Below, piece after piece: positions 53,792 through 63,597 of a stretch of 64,000 nucleotides of DNA; position 1 is the first letter of the stretch, and each line of letters starts with the position of its first letter. Both the position numbers and the translations under genes were made by a program. Location of the stretch: the NCBI GenBank assembly GCA_963803155.1, contig CAWDMN010000085.1, positions 1 through 64,000 on the forward strand, read 5' to 3'. Source of the stretch: CAWDMN01 sp963803155. GTDB taxonomy: Bacteria > Acidobacteriota > Terriglobia > Versatilivoradales > Versatilivoraceae. The notes beneath the pieces were generated by a model that ran no database searches, had not been told where the DNA came from, and saw only the letters and a list, made by a program, of their open reading frames with translations.

Positions 53792-54416
53792 TAAAAACAC
53801 CTCGGGGATGTTTTTCGACGAGTTAAAACTTCACAACTCTGAGTATCTCGAGGGATTGAACCGCGATTGAATACATGACAAGCTGCCACTGATTTCTAAT
53901 AAATAGCATTTCATTTTGGGGAATGCAATTGGGAAATCATGAGCGATGTCACCAAAAGTCAGAGATAAAAGAAAAACGTCGAGGACCCTCGCCCGTGAAT
54001 TGTGGCTGAAACAGCCGTCTGGGGTTTTCTCTTGGCATGCCACGATGTTTGTTTACAGGCCCATTACACTAAATTCTTAATAGGAGTCTCGGTCTCTCGC
54101 CTTTTGCGGCATGAACCCTCACCCTGCTGCCGCTGAAAGTGCGAACAGAGATTGCACTGTCCACCTCAATATTGCATCGCTTCGATTCCTCTTGCACAAT
54201 CAGGGTAGGGACGACTGGTCGCAAGGCTGTCCATGAGAGGAATATACTTTCCCGACTGGCTATATAGGGCGCACTCATCATGCCGGTTCCCTTTTTAAAA
54301 TGGACTCGCGAATTGTGGTGAGCATGACGCGGCAAGCTTTCCCTAAAACGGCTGAGTTCCCTTATTGCGCTGGCTGTTTTGCCACGATCTTGTTGTTTGA
54401 TTAACGCCGATCAAAT
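53792..54416. other. Intergenic 0.6 kb without a recognised gene
   Basis: The open frame of 88 codons at 54069-54335 (minus) has no ribosome site or family resemblance. A small hairpin GGCTG-AAA-CAGCC lies near 54003-54015. Nothing else is evident. Confidence 0.35.
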
Positions 54417-55205
54417 TTACTCCTCCACGATTTTGGGCAATATTCGCGCTCCTCCAATCATCCAAGAAAGAGGAACCACTAATTTATAATCAGCCATACT
54501 CTTGCCAAGCGTTCTGAAATAAGCATCCATCGTCTTTTCCATCTGCGCATGTTCTGCTTCGGCAAGCTTTTGGAGCGTGTCGTATCCGCCACCACAAAGA
54601 TGCCTCACGGTTTTACCGCGGACATAAGCGAGACGGGAAATATCCGCTCGATGAACCAGGGAAAGTATGAAGGAATTCGGCAGGCCGGTCGCTTTGGAGA
54701 GTCGGGCTCTCCCGATTCTTTGGCGTCCCTGTTCCAGAACATCCAGATTCAATCTGAGCCCCTGATGTTTCAAGATTGTCAAACGCGATGACCGCGGATC
54801 GATATCCACCACAATTAGCTCGCGCGCGGGAATCGCAAAAGGCAAAACCCAGCGGAATAAGTAGTTCAGCATTTGGATGATTTCTTCAAAACCGAAACCC
54901 GTCCGACGTAGAAAGGCCTCGCACTTTTCTCTGGTATCGATCTGCTGTATCAAGTGCAGATATGTTCCAATTTGCAGGGTCCTTAATCTGTCAAAACTTT
55001 TAATCATGTCATCGCGAAGAGTCGCGTGCTTCCTGCTTTGCAGGTAACCTTGTTGTACGTTTCCCGCATAATCTATGGCCTCCTTCATGGTGTGGCTGTA
55101 ATGTTCCCGCACAAAGTTATAGGCCAGAACTTTCAGAAGTTTTCTGATCAAATCTTCATAACTCCAAAGCGTGTGCTTTTTGACATAATTCCAGTCGGGT
55201 TCCAT
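54417..55205 (-). CDS. DUF4332-like (helix-hairpin-helix) protein of unknown function
   Basis: A 262-residue largely helical protein. Residues 1-130 are alpha-helical and unrecognised (MEPDWNYVKKHTLWSYEDLIRKLLK start). A hydrophobic strand RWVLPFAIPARELIVVDID is near the middle. The C-terminal part (RARLSKATGLPNSFILSLVHRADISRLAYVRGKTVRHLCGGGYDTLQKLAEA) matches the pattern of the DUF4332 helix-hairpin-helix domain (p-x-x-l-l-x-l-v-x-x-A-D-l-x-r-i-x-g-v). ATG 55205 is supported by GAGGAA; the frame extends 59 codons further without family sequence. Its role is unknown. Confidence 0.7.
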   Translation of the reverse strand: MEPDWNYVKKHTLWSYEDLIRKLLKVLAYNFVREHYSHTMKEAIDYAGNVQQGYLQSRKHATLRDDMIKSFDRLRTLQIGTYLHLIQQIDTREKCEAFLRRTGFGFEEIIQMLNYLFRWVLPFAIPARELIVVDIDPRSSRLTILKHQGLRLNLDVLEQGRQRIGRARLSKATGLPNSFILSLVHRADISRLAYVRGKTVRHLCGGGYDTLQKLAEAEHAQMEKTMDAYFRTLGKSMADYKLVVPLSWMIGGARILPKIVEE

Positions 55206-55344
55206 TGTTTCCTCGTCAGAAATGAAGGAATGGTCGAGCTGCACCACTCGAGCCAAGAGATTAGTGCTGGACAACTCAATAGTATTTTGTGAAGTGTGGC
55301 CACATCGTGAAGCCTCATGCTGGCGGCTCCCGCCAATGGACCGG

Positions 55345-55644
55345 TCAACTATGCGAGGGTGTGGCGGCATCCTCCCCGACAACCGTAGTCCAAGGTCGAA
55401 CGCGCCACCGGGTCACGAGACCCTGCTTGATATAGGGATCGGCCGCCGCGAACGCCTCTGCCGCGCGGGGGGAATCGCCCCGAAACAGAAGTACCGCGCC
55501 ATCGATTGGATCCGCCAGCGCTCCGCCCAGAATAAGCTCTCCTCGCGCATGAGCTTCCCATGCGAGATTTAAGTGCTCAGAACGAAATGCCGTTCGACGT
55601 GTGATGTAATCGGGGGACAAATCGTAGAAAAGCAGGTAATGCAT
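55345..55644 (-). CDS. YciI-like domain protein
   Basis: A 99-residue single-domain protein: MHYLLFYDLSPDYITRRTAFRSEHLNLAWEAHARGELILGGAL, with DPIDGAVLLFRGDSPRAAEAFAAADPYIKQGLVTRWRVRPW. This is the YciI ferredoxin-like fold with the usual YxxxR...H-x-L-x(n)-G-x-x-x-x-G-G and F...DPY motifs. Function in the family is mostly unknown. GAGGAGGAG just upstream fixes ATG 55644; the longer frame to 55677 is not needed. Confidence 0.88.
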   Translation of the reverse strand: MHYLLFYDLSPDYITRRTAFRSEHLNLAWEAHARGELILGGALADPIDGAVLLFRGDSPRAAEAFAAADPYIKQGLVTRWRVRPWTTVVGEDAATPSHS

Positions 55645-56155
55645 CGCTCCTCCTCTTTGAAGAGAATGTGGGCACACGGATGATGGAGGCCCTTTATATT
55701 ATGGCTCCACCGGATGCATGGTGTGCTTTGCCATCCGGCATTGCCTGTGGTCGGAGGAATAAATTGGATCTGCGACACTTGGGATCAACCCATGAATGCC
55801 TCTGAGGGGAGGAAGCTGAATCGAATAATGATCATAACACGTTTGCAAGCTCCAAAGAAAATAGCATGGATGGAGGCAGGATGCCCTCACTTCGCCTGAG
55901 TCGACCCAACCTGCTCAGACGGCCTGAGGGCAGGCCGCCTCCGTCATCCCATTTTCATCCTCTTGTTGAGCCAGCCACGCTGGCATGTGCGGCTCCGCAG
56001 GGTTTGATTAAGATTGGGCAACGTCAGGGGGCGAACGGACTTTTAAACCGGGACTTGCTTTTTCTGGCGCTGCTTTTTCTCACGCTTGAATGTTTTCCCT
56101 TTTTCTCCTACCATGAAACGCATTTAGGTTTTAATTTTCTCTTGAGGTGCAGACT
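55645..56155. repeat. Intergenic stretch with dispersed repeat copy R5 (about 55862-56005)
   Basis: The order of blocks GGATGGAGGCAGGATGCCCTC, then GGCCTGAGGGCAGGCCGCCTCC, then CCCATTTTCATCCTCTTG and TTGAGCCAGCCACGCTGGCA, is shared with R4 (first half) and R3 (second half). The last contains the small palindrome CCAGC(CACG)CTGG. It is the copy that best links the two halves of the family. The nucleoside hydrolase promoter lies to the right. Confidence 0.55.
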
Positions 56156-57133
56156 ATGAAACTGAAGTGGCTCGCTCTCTTCCTTCCGCTGGCATTGTTT
56201 CTGCCGGCTGCCTTGGCAACAGCAGCGCCGCAGAAAATTATATTTGATTGCGATTTGGGCGGAGATATTGACGATGCCTTTGCGCTCACCTTGATTCTCG
56301 CAAGTCCTGAATTCGACGTTATGGGCATCACTCTCGATCATGGGCTTACGGAAAAGCGGGGCCAATTGGCTTGCCGCCTGCTCTATGAATTAGGCAAAGA
56401 AAATATTCCGGTGGCGGTGGGGCGTCAGACTCCCAACGTAGTGGGAAAAGATAAGGAATTGGGTCCTCCTAACGCCCAATTCTCTTGGGCAGAGGGTTTT
56501 TCACGGATCAAACCGATTGCCACGCCGGCCCCCGATTTCATCATCCAGACGCTGCGCAAGTACCCTAAAGAGGTAATTCTATTTACTGTCGGCCCTGTTC
56601 CCAACATTGCCGATGTTATTAAAAAAGATCCGGATGCCTTGAAGCTGGCCCAAAAGATTTATTCCATGTTTGGCTCTTTTTACCTCGGGTATGGGAGCAA
56701 TCCGGTGCCAAGCGCCGAATGGAATGTGGTGGCTGATGTTGCTTCTTCAAAAGCGTTTGTGAATGCGGGTGCTCCGATTACCTATGCGGGATTGGACATC
56801 ACTACCTTTGTCTCGCTGGAAGAGAAGCAACGGCTAAAGCTGACTCAACGGCAATCTCCATTGACGAATGCCCTCTCGGGCCTCTATGCCCTATGGAATA
56901 GTGAAACTGGAAATGAAACTCCAATCCTTTTTGATGTAGTTGCGGTTTCCATGGTTCTTTGGCCTGACCTGTTCCAAACCAGGCCCGCGCATGTGCGCGT
57001 CACCGATGGCGGATACACCGTCATCGATGAGAGCCAAGCTCCCAATGGGGAGGTGGGACTTTCGGTTAACAAGGAAGAGCTGATTCGCCGGCTGATGAAA
57101 CGATATATGTTGCAGAACCTTGGCAGATTCTGA
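56156..57133 (+). CDS. Secreted nucleoside hydrolase (inosine-uridine preferring family)
   Basis: A 325-residue hydrolase that splits ribonucleosides into base and ribose. Seen: a signal peptide (MKLKWLALFLPLALFLPAALATAAPQ); the calcium-binding block IIFDCDLGGDIDDAFALTLI with D31, D33, D37, D39 and D40; ITLDHG; VAVGRQTP; and ILFTVGPVPNIADVI. The C-terminal aspartate region (LFDVVAVSMVLWPDLF) is present. Export suggests scavenging of extracellular nucleosides. ATG 56156 is six bases after GAGGTG; a GTG nine bases earlier is less likely. An MFS transporter follows after 20 bases and may take up a product. Confidence 0.9.
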   Translation: MKLKWLALFLPLALFLPAALATAAPQKIIFDCDLGGDIDDAFALTLILASPEFDVMGITLDHGLTEKRGQLACRLLYELGKENIPVAVGRQTPNVVGKDKELGPPNAQFSWAEGFSRIKPIATPAPDFIIQTLRKYPKEVILFTVGPVPNIADVIKKDPDALKLAQKIYSMFGSFYLGYGSNPVPSAEWNVVADVASSKAFVNAGAPITYAGLDITTFVSLEEKQRLKLTQRQSPLTNALSGLYALWNSETGNETPILFDVVAVSMVLWPDLFQTRPAHVRVTDGGYTVIDESQAPNGEVGLSVNKEELIRRLMKRYMLQNLGRF

Positions 57134-57153
57134 GGAGAGGGAAGCCTCTGATT

Positions 57154-58338
57154 ATGGCAACCATCGACCGGAGACAAGCGGCGGGATTTGTGGTTCTGCT
57201 CGGCCTGGTCAGTCTTTTGGCCGATATGACCTACGAGTCGGCCCGGAGCATCAATGGTTCCTTTTTGGCCTCTCTAGGCGCCCGCGCTGCCGTGGTGGGA
57301 TTTGTCGCGGGTTTGGGCGAATTGCTGGGATATGCTTTGCGCTACTTTTCCGGACGAATGGCCGACCACACCGGCCGTTATTGGAGTTTGGTGGGAGCCG
57401 GATACTGTTTAAATCTGCTGGCAGTCCCCGCTCTGGCCTTGGCAGGCGCCTGGCCTCTGGCCGTGATGCTGATGTTTTTGGAGCGCACCGGCAAAGCTTT
57501 GCGCAGTCCGGCTCGTGATGCCATGCTTTCTTATGCCGGCCATCAATTGGGGCGTGGTTGGGGATTCGCTTTGCACGAAGCCATGGATCAAATTGGGGCC
57601 ATCCTGGGCCCTTTGTCGATCGCCGGGTTGCTGTACATGCGGCTTTCGTATTCTTCCTGCTATGCGGTTACCTTGATCCCCGCCGCCATGGCTCTGTTGG
57701 TTCTGGGGCTTGCCCGGTTCCGGTTTCCCCAGCCCCGCCAGTTGGAGTCCAAGACCCCTCTTTTTGGCACGACAGGGCATATGCGGGCTTTCTGGTGGTA
57801 TCTTGTTGGAGCAGCTCTCCTGGCGGCTGGATTTGTCGATTATCCCCTCGTTGCTTTTTATTTTGAAAAAGCGGGGAAAATTGGAGTCCAATGGATCCCA
57901 TTTTTCTATTCCCTGGCCATGGCTGCGGATGCGCTATCAGCGCTGCTCTTGGGAAAATGGTTTGACCGGGTCGGCATGAAATCGCTGATTCTGGCGGTGT
58001 TGCTTTCCGCTCCCGCCGTTCCACTGCTCTTTGCCGGCCCCTTTGCGGCGCAGTTGATTGGAGTCTTGCTCTGGGGAATTGGGATGGGTGCTCAGGAATC
58101 CATCATGAAAGCTGCCGTGGCTGAATTTTCTTCACCAGATCGGAGAGCCACCGCTTTTGGCGTCTACCATCTTTTTTTTGGGGTTGCCTGGTTCGCTGGC
58201 AGCACTCTGATGGGTGTCCTCTACGATTTTTCTTTAACCGGGCTAATCGGCTTTTCTCTTCTACTGCAGCTTTCAGCGATTCCTGTTTTCTACAAAGTTG
58301 GAGTGATCGCCAAAACGCCTCCGCTAAAACCTTCCTAG
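57154..58338 (+). CDS. MFS transporter
   Basis: A 394-residue membrane protein with about twelve predicted transmembrane segments. Seen: GLVSLLADMTYESARSINGSFLASLGA at the front; the loop-2 signature YFSGRMADHTGRYWSLVGAG (GxxADxxGRR-like); ERTGKALRSPARDAMLS; ALHEAMDQIGAILGPL; and a similar GKWFDRVGMKSLILA in the second half. This is a general drug/solute MFS type with no specific substrate evident. It follows the secreted nucleosidase by 20 bases and is probably cotranscribed, so a nucleobase or ribose product is a fair guess. Confidence 0.9.
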   Translation: MATIDRRQAAGFVVLLGLVSLLADMTYESARSINGSFLASLGARAAVVGFVAGLGELLGYALRYFSGRMADHTGRYWSLVGAGYCLNLLAVPALALAGAWPLAVMLMFLERTGKALRSPARDAMLSYAGHQLGRGWGFALHEAMDQIGAILGPLSIAGLLYMRLSYSSCYAVTLIPAAMALLVLGLARFRFPQPRQLESKTPLFGTTGHMRAFWWYLVGAALLAAGFVDYPLVAFYFEKAGKIGVQWIPFFYSLAMAADALSALLLGKWFDRVGMKSLILAVLLSAPAVPLLFAGPFAAQLIGVLLWGIGMGAQESIMKAAVAEFSSPDRRATAFGVYHLFFGVAWFAGSTLMGVLYDFSLTGLIGFSLLLQLSAIPVFYKVGVIAKTPPLKPS

Positions 58339-58578
58339 CCGATTTGCTCTCTCATTCTTTCAATGTCAGGTACGGCGACCAAACCTTGTAGCGGAGCAGG
58401 CGCGTGTGACCGTTGTCACCCGTGCGGAGCTCCCCCAAGGAGGACAGGCAGTCAAGTAATTTGCGATGTAGCGCGCGTTTCACCGTGCCGTTGAAACGCA
58501 TGGCAAATCGCACGTTCCAGCGCTATGCGTTTGAGCTTGTCTCATTTTTTGAGTTGTGAGGGTAGCAACCGAGAGATT
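58339..58578. repeat. Intergenic stretch with dispersed repeat copy R6 (about 58370-58450)
   Basis: The segment GCGCGTGTGACCGTTGTCACCCGTGC is the reverse orientation of the R3 core. It carries the stem GTGAC/GTCAC. Convergent genes flank it (MFS plus, kinase minus), so it may also act as a transcription end. Confidence 0.45.
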
Positions 58579-61500
58579 TTAGAGATGGCGGGTGACTAAG
58601 TCTTTTTCCAGATGGGATAAAGTGCGGCGCAGCCGTTCCAGCTCCTTTTCCAGGTTGGCGCATGTTTCTTCAGCCATCTGCAGATCCCCACTGCGGCCGA
58701 GCCGCTCCACTTCCATGGCCACCTCAGCAGCCGCGGTGATCCCGAAATTGGAGAGCGCGCCCCGCAGGGTGTGCGCGGCGCGTTCGAGGGATGCGGCATC
58801 TTGTTTGGCTACAGCTTCCCTGATGGCTGCCAGCTGGCGTGGATAGTCGTCAAAAAAGACGGCAATCATTTCCGTGAGCAAGCGCTCGTCGCCGTCGACG
58901 CGGGCGAGGGCGGCTTCTTTTTCAAATACCTTGCGTTTGGAACGATGTGTCGTGCCATCCACTTCCGCTCCGGCAAAAGCCCCCGCCAGGTTCTCCAGGG
59001 TTTCGAAGAGCTGTTTCACTTGGACCGGTTTGGAAACGTAGTCGTCCATACCCGCCATCAGACAGCGTTCCCGGTCTCCTTTAATGGCATAAGCCGTCAT
59101 GGCAATGATGGGGATGTGTGCCCCGGTAGACTTTTCTTTTTCACGGATCCGGCGGGTGGCCTCGATCCCGTCGATTTCCGGCATTTGCACATCCATCAAG
59201 ATCAAGTCGAAAGATTGTTTTTCGAGAACGCCAAGGGCTTCGCGCCCATCGCCAGCCACCACTACTTTATGCCCCCATTTGCTGAGCATGCGGACCGCCA
59301 GCATCTGGTTCACCGTGTTGTCTTCAGCCAGCAGAATGCGCAAACCGCGGGAAGCTCGCATTCCTTTGTAGGCGGGCAGATCCAGCCGGTTTTCCCGAAT
59401 GGTGTGGCGGGTCACCAAGCTGGGATAGTTGGTCTCCTGTGCCGGAGTCCCTAGTACGGTGCGGATGGCTTCGAGCAAATCGGATTGTTTGATGGGTTTG
59501 GTCAAATAGGCCGACACTCCGACATCGCGGCATCGGACGGCATCGCCGCGCTGCCCGCTCGAGGTCATCAGCATGATCGTCGCATAGACTCGCAGGTCCT
59601 GCTGAATTTTCTGGGCCAGAGTGAACCCGTCCATGTCGGGCATGTGCATATCGATCAAAACTAGCGTGTAGGGATTTTTTTCTTTCCGCCCCAAGTCCAG
59701 CGCCGCCAGAGCCGCTTGGCCGCCGCTGACCACGGTCGGTTTCATGCGGAGGTTGGTGAGCATCTCGCCAAGAATATTGCCGTTGGTGGCATTGTCGTCC
59801 ACCACCAATACCCGCAAATCTTTCAGGTTGATGGCCTCCTGGTGGACCTGAGGCAACGCCGCGCCGCGCTGCAGTCCAAAGCGCGCCGTAAACCAGAAGG
59901 TGCTCCCCTTGCCTACGGTGCTGGTGAGTCCGATTTGGCCTCCCATCAATTCCGCGAGGTGTTTGGAAATTGCCAGCCCCAGTCCGGATCCCGCATATTT
60001 GCGCATGGTGGAGGCATCAGCCTGGGAGAAGGATTGGAAAAGCCGCTCCTGCGCTTCAGCGGGAATCCCGATTCCGGTATCGCTCACTTCGAAGCGGATC
60101 ATAACCTCTTCTTTCTTGGCCGAGCTTACCGGGCTGACCCGTAATACTACTTCGCCGCTTTCCGTGAACTTGATGGAATTGCCCAGAAGGTTGAACAGAA
60201 TTTGCCGCAGACGCCCGGGATCGCCGCGCAGCGCGGTATGGACTTCTTGTTGAATCAGAGTCGAGAATTCCAAACCTTTGAATTGTGCCCGGCCCGCCAG
60301 CATTTCCGTGACTTCATCCACGACTCCGCGCAGATCGAATTCAATGGTATCCAGGCGCATTTTGCCGGACTCGATTTTGGAGAAATCGAGGATGTCGTTG
60401 ATTAACCGGAGCAGCCCTTCGCCCGAGCGGCACATGGCCAGAGCGTATTCATGTTGCTCCGGAGTAAGATCCGTACCCAGCAGCAATTCGCTCATTCCGA
60501 TAATGGCATTCATCGGAGTGCGAATTTCGTGGCTCATGTTTGCCAGAAACTCCCCTTTTAGACGGGAGGCCTCCTGGGTTTTATTCAACAAGTTCTCAAT
60601 CTCCAGGTTTTGGCGAACAATTTTTTCTTTTTCTTTTTGCAGATCCTGCATTCGGCTGTTGACCAAACGGTCCACTTGTTGCTTAGAACCGAATAAAAAC
60701 CGGCTGCGCCACTTGTGCAGGGCATAGGCGAGAGAAATCAACGACAGAAGTCCAAGCCCCCAGGCCCACCAGGAACGGTACCAGGGCGGAGTAATGGCGA
60801 AAGAGAAACGGGCGGGTTCGTTGCTCCATTGGCCGTTCACATTCCGGCAAAAAACCTCGAATTCGTAACTCCCCTCTTTCAAGTTGGGGAAGCGGGCTTC
60901 CGCGCTTTCCGTCTCTATCCAGTCCGCGTCATATCCAAGCAGACGGTATTTGAAACGGACTCGTTTTGGATCCAAAAATGTCAATCCGGAGAATCGTACC
61001 AGGAAGGAGCGATCCTGGTAACTCGCGGTTTGAGGTTTTTGGAGGTCCCGGACATAGTCTCCCAGACGGGCATAGGAAATGACCGCACGGGGAGGTTGAG
61101 TCGTGATTCGGTCAGCCGCGGGATTGTAATTGGCCAAACCGTTGCTGGTGCCAATCCAGATAGAACCGTTGACGTCCTGGAAAAAAGCATTGGGACTGAT
61201 GTCGTCCCAGATCAGACCTTCTCCATGGCGGATGGTGCGAATATCCAAATTCGGGCTAATTAAATCGATCCCCTGGTCAGTGCCTACCCAGATTCGTCCG
61301 ATCCGGTCAGTTCCGAGAGAGGCCACTTTTTCAGAGCTCATTCCATCTTTCTTCAGGAAGTGACGCACCGTCGGATTTTCCGACCGCAAATCCAGGCGGC
61401 TCACTCCCAGCGATTCATTGTAGGAGACCCAAATAGCTCCATCGGGATCGAAGGTCAGCCGCGTAATGTGGTTATCTCTTAATCCTTCATTGCGGGTAAA

Positions 61501-62985
61501 ACGGCGCCAGAATGTTCCATCGAAGCGGGCCAGACCAAACTTTCCAGCGGCCCAGAGATTGCCTTTGGCGTCAAATCTGACCGTCTCGAAACTTTCATTT
61601 TCAGTTCCCGATTGGGGGATGACGACATTTTCAAAACTATATAGATTTTTTTCCAGCCGCCCCAGGAAAAGGCCTTCCAAAGTGGCCACCCAAAGTTGTC
61701 CTTGGGGATCTACGGCAAAAGAGCGGGGCTGGAACGTGGTTCTACCCGCCAAATTGAGATAGTTTTCCCCTTTCCGCATCTGGGGGTCGAATCGGACAAT
61801 GCCTCCTGATTCCATCCCAATCCAGATTTTTCCATCTGGCGCCAAAGTCAAAACACGGGCCTTATTTACGGGGAGTCCGGGCAACGGCAGGGGGATCCAC
61901 CGGCCGGAAGCAGGATCCAACCAATCCAGCCCCGATTCAGTTCCAGCCCAGAGTATTCCCGCTTTGTCCCGAACGCTCGACCAAACAATGTCACTGCTGA
62001 GTCCGTCCTCGCGCCGGTATCCCAGCCAGACTCCGCGGTTCAGCCATTGGGCCAATCCGGATCCGGCGGTTCCAATCCAAAGAGAACCTTCTTTGTCCTC
62101 TACAATCGAGGAAATTGAATTGGCTGGAAGACCCTGAGTTTTTCCGTAAAGCTTCCAGCCCGTCTCAGTTCTTTGTGCCAATCCCTGGCTGGTGGGAATC
62201 CAGATCGTTCCCTGGGCATCCAGATACAGACGTCCAAAGGAGGCGGCCGCTGGCAAGCCTTGATCTACTGCCTCAAACCGATCAGAGGCGGAAGCCTTTT
62301 TGAATAATCGGGAGGGGGTTCGGATATAGATTGATCCGAAGTTATCACTGAGGATGGCATCGATTCGATCAACCGTTAATCCGGATTCCGCGCCGAAAAC
62401 TCTGGCCTTTTGTCCATCCCATAGCCCCGCACGGTCACCGCTTCCGAACCAAATTGAGGCGTTGGCTTCAGCGAATACCGCGCTGATCCGGTTGGAGGGC
62501 AGTCCATCTCGAGTGGTGAGCAGCTTGAACTTCCTGCCTTGGCCTATCGCCAAGCCATTTTCAGTGGCAATATATACGCGCCCGCTGGAATCGCCTGCAA
62601 TCCCCTGCGTTGGGACAGATCCTGACGATATTCCGGAATCTCTGCCCAGAGGGATGAATCGGCCTTTTTCAAAGGTGGCGGCGCCTCCGGGATCCGTCCC
62701 CGCCCAGATCACGCCCTCTGATGTTTCGTACAGACAAGTGATATTGTTGCTTGGCAAACCCTCATTGGTAGTGAAGGAATTAAAATGTTTCCCATCGAAT
62801 CGGAAAATTCCATTTTGTGTTCCGACCCAGAGAAATCCCTGACGGTCCTGCAAAAGCGCCTGGACCGACATATTTCCCAGCCCCTCTTCAAGGGTATAGT
62901 GGCGAAAACTAAATTGTTGTGAGAAACCTATTGCCGAATATAATGAAAATAATAAGGTTAGCAATAGGAATCGGAGACTGCGCAT
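58579..62985 (-). CDS. Hybrid histidine kinase with beta-propeller sensor, two receivers and HPt
   Basis: A complete multi-domain sensor of 1468 residues. Seen: a signal peptide (MRSLRFLLLTLLFSLYSAIGFS); a long periplasmic propeller with repeated D-x-x-G-x-(I/L)-W-(V/I)-G motifs (QDRQGFLWVGTQNGIFRFDG; EDKEGSLWIGTAGSGL); a Y_Y_Y domain; one membrane segment (WWAWGLGLLSLISLAYAL); a HisKA with H near residue 818 (FLANMSHEIRTPMNAIIG); an HATPase (DTGIGIP; YAGSGLGLAISKHLAE); receiver 1 (D near 1110 in VLIDMHMPDMDG); receiver 2 (D near 1263 in LILMDVQMPEIDG); and a HPt domain (AHTLRGALSNFG, H near 1405). It is an intact relative of the split kinase at 41-45 kb. An earlier ATG at 63054 is possible. 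Confidence 0.93.
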   Translation of the reverse strand: MRSLRFLLLTLLFSLYSAIGFSQQFSFRHYTLEEGLGNMSVQALLQDRQGFLWVGTQNGIFRFDGKHFNSFTTNEGLPSNNITCLYETSEGVIWAGTDPGGAATFEKGRFIPLGRDSGISSGSVPTQGIAGDSSGRVYIATENGLAIGQGRKFKLLTTRDGLPSNRISAVFAEANASIWFGSGDRAGLWDGQKARVFGAESGLTVDRIDAILSDNFGSIYIRTPSRLFKKASASDRFEAVDQGLPAAASFGRLYLDAQGTIWIPTSQGLAQRTETGWKLYGKTQGLPANSISSIVEDKEGSLWIGTAGSGLAQWLNRGVWLGYRREDGLSSDIVWSSVRDKAGILWAGTESGLDWLDPASGRWIPLPLPGLPVNKARVLTLAPDGKIWIGMESGGIVRFDPQMRKGENYLNLAGRTTFQPRSFAVDPQGQLWVATLEGLFLGRLEKNLYSFENVVIPQSGTENESFETVRFDAKGNLWAAGKFGLARFDGTFWRRFTRNEGLRDNHITRLTFDPDGAIWVSYNESLGVSRLDLRSENPTVRHFLKKDGMSSEKVASLGTDRIGRIWVGTDQGIDLISPNLDIRTIRHGEGLIWDDISPNAFFQDVNGSIWIGTSNGLANYNPAADRITTQPPRAVISYARLGDYVRDLQKPQTASYQDRSFLVRFSGLTFLDPKRVRFKYRLLGYDADWIETESAEARFPNLKEGSYEFEVFCRNVNGQWSNEPARFSFAITPPWYRSWWAWGLGLLSLISLAYALHKWRSRFLFGSKQQVDRLVNSRMQDLQKEKEKIVRQNLEIENLLNKTQEASRLKGEFLANMSHEIRTPMNAIIGMSELLLGTDLTPEQHEYALAMCRSGEGLLRLINDILDFSKIESGKMRLDTIEFDLRGVVDEVTEMLAGRAQFKGLEFSTLIQQEVHTALRGDPGRLRQILFNLLGNSIKFTESGEVVLRVSPVSSAKKEEVMIRFEVSDTGIGIPAEAQERLFQSFSQADASTMRKYAGSGLGLAISKHLAELMGGQIGLTSTVGKGSTFWFTARFGLQRGAALPQVHQEAINLKDLRVLVVDDNATNGNILGEMLTNLRMKPTVVSGGQAALAALDLGRKEKNPYTLVLIDMHMPDMDGFTLAQKIQQDLRVYATIMLMTSSGQRGDAVRCRDVGVSAYLTKPIKQSDLLEAIRTVLGTPAQETNYPSLVTRHTIRENRLDLPAYKGMRASRGLRILLAEDNTVNQMLAVRMLSKWGHKVVVAGDGREALGVLEKQSFDLILMDVQMPEIDGIEATRRIREKEKSTGAHIPIIAMTAYAIKGDRERCLMAGMDDYVSKPVQVKQLFETLENLAGAFAGAEVDGTTHRSKRKVFEKEAALARVDGDERLLTEMIAVFFDDYPRQLAAIREAVAKQDAASLERAAHTLRGALSNFGITAAAEVAMEVERLGRSGDLQMAEETCANLEKELERLRRTLSHLEKDLVTRHL

Positions 62986-63597
62986 CACGCCCCCGCGCCC
63001 TTTTGGGATGAGTTTAAAAACACTTTGGGCCCCCCCCATTGAATCTATCATCATGTTTATCGGAATATCTCATTCAAAATCTTAGGACTTTGTAATTTAT
63101 TTCTCAAGCGGAAATAGATTTGTTTTTTCCTGCTGTTTAATGTGCAAAATTCCATGCATTATTATATTGAGAGTGCTCTGCAAGGCAGCTCAGTTAAGCT
63201 TCCGAAATTATCCAAGCTCAAGGCCATTCAGATTAGATAAACATTCTGAGATAAGGGGGGTCTGCCCCGAGCCAGCGATAAGCACAAATCGCAAACGAAA
63301 ATTGAAATCTGAATCTGGCTGGTGGGAAATCCGCATTTCGAACCTATTGGTCAGCTCTATTTGGGCCCGCCCCAAGCTCCGGCTGATCCGGCACTTCACC
63401 TGCCTTCCGATTTAGGGTAATTCAATTTTAACCCTTTTTTAGTTTTATCCGATAAAACATGCTTGCGGGGCTTTGCCAGAGTCTTTTGAGTTTTACCGTA
63501 GACACCGTTAAGAGCGGCGCGAAATTAACGCGGAACAAAGCTTGAGGAAGAGATTGATTGATTTCCAAGAGCCGTAAATGGCACCCCTGATAATTTA
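62986..63597. other. Divergent intergenic region between the kinase and the last gene
   Basis: No gene is visible apart from shadow frames. The kinase promoter candidate is at 63079-63107. AT-rich sequence at 63410-63510 could hold the rightward promoter, but no clear pair was found. Confidence 0.35.
63079..63107 (-). promoter_or_regulatory. Candidate promoter of the hybrid kinase
   Basis: TTGAGA (63107-63102), a 17-base spacer and TAAGAT (63084-63079) on the minus strand. Predicted start is about 63072, giving an 87-base leader if the kinase begins at 62985. Confidence 0.4.
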
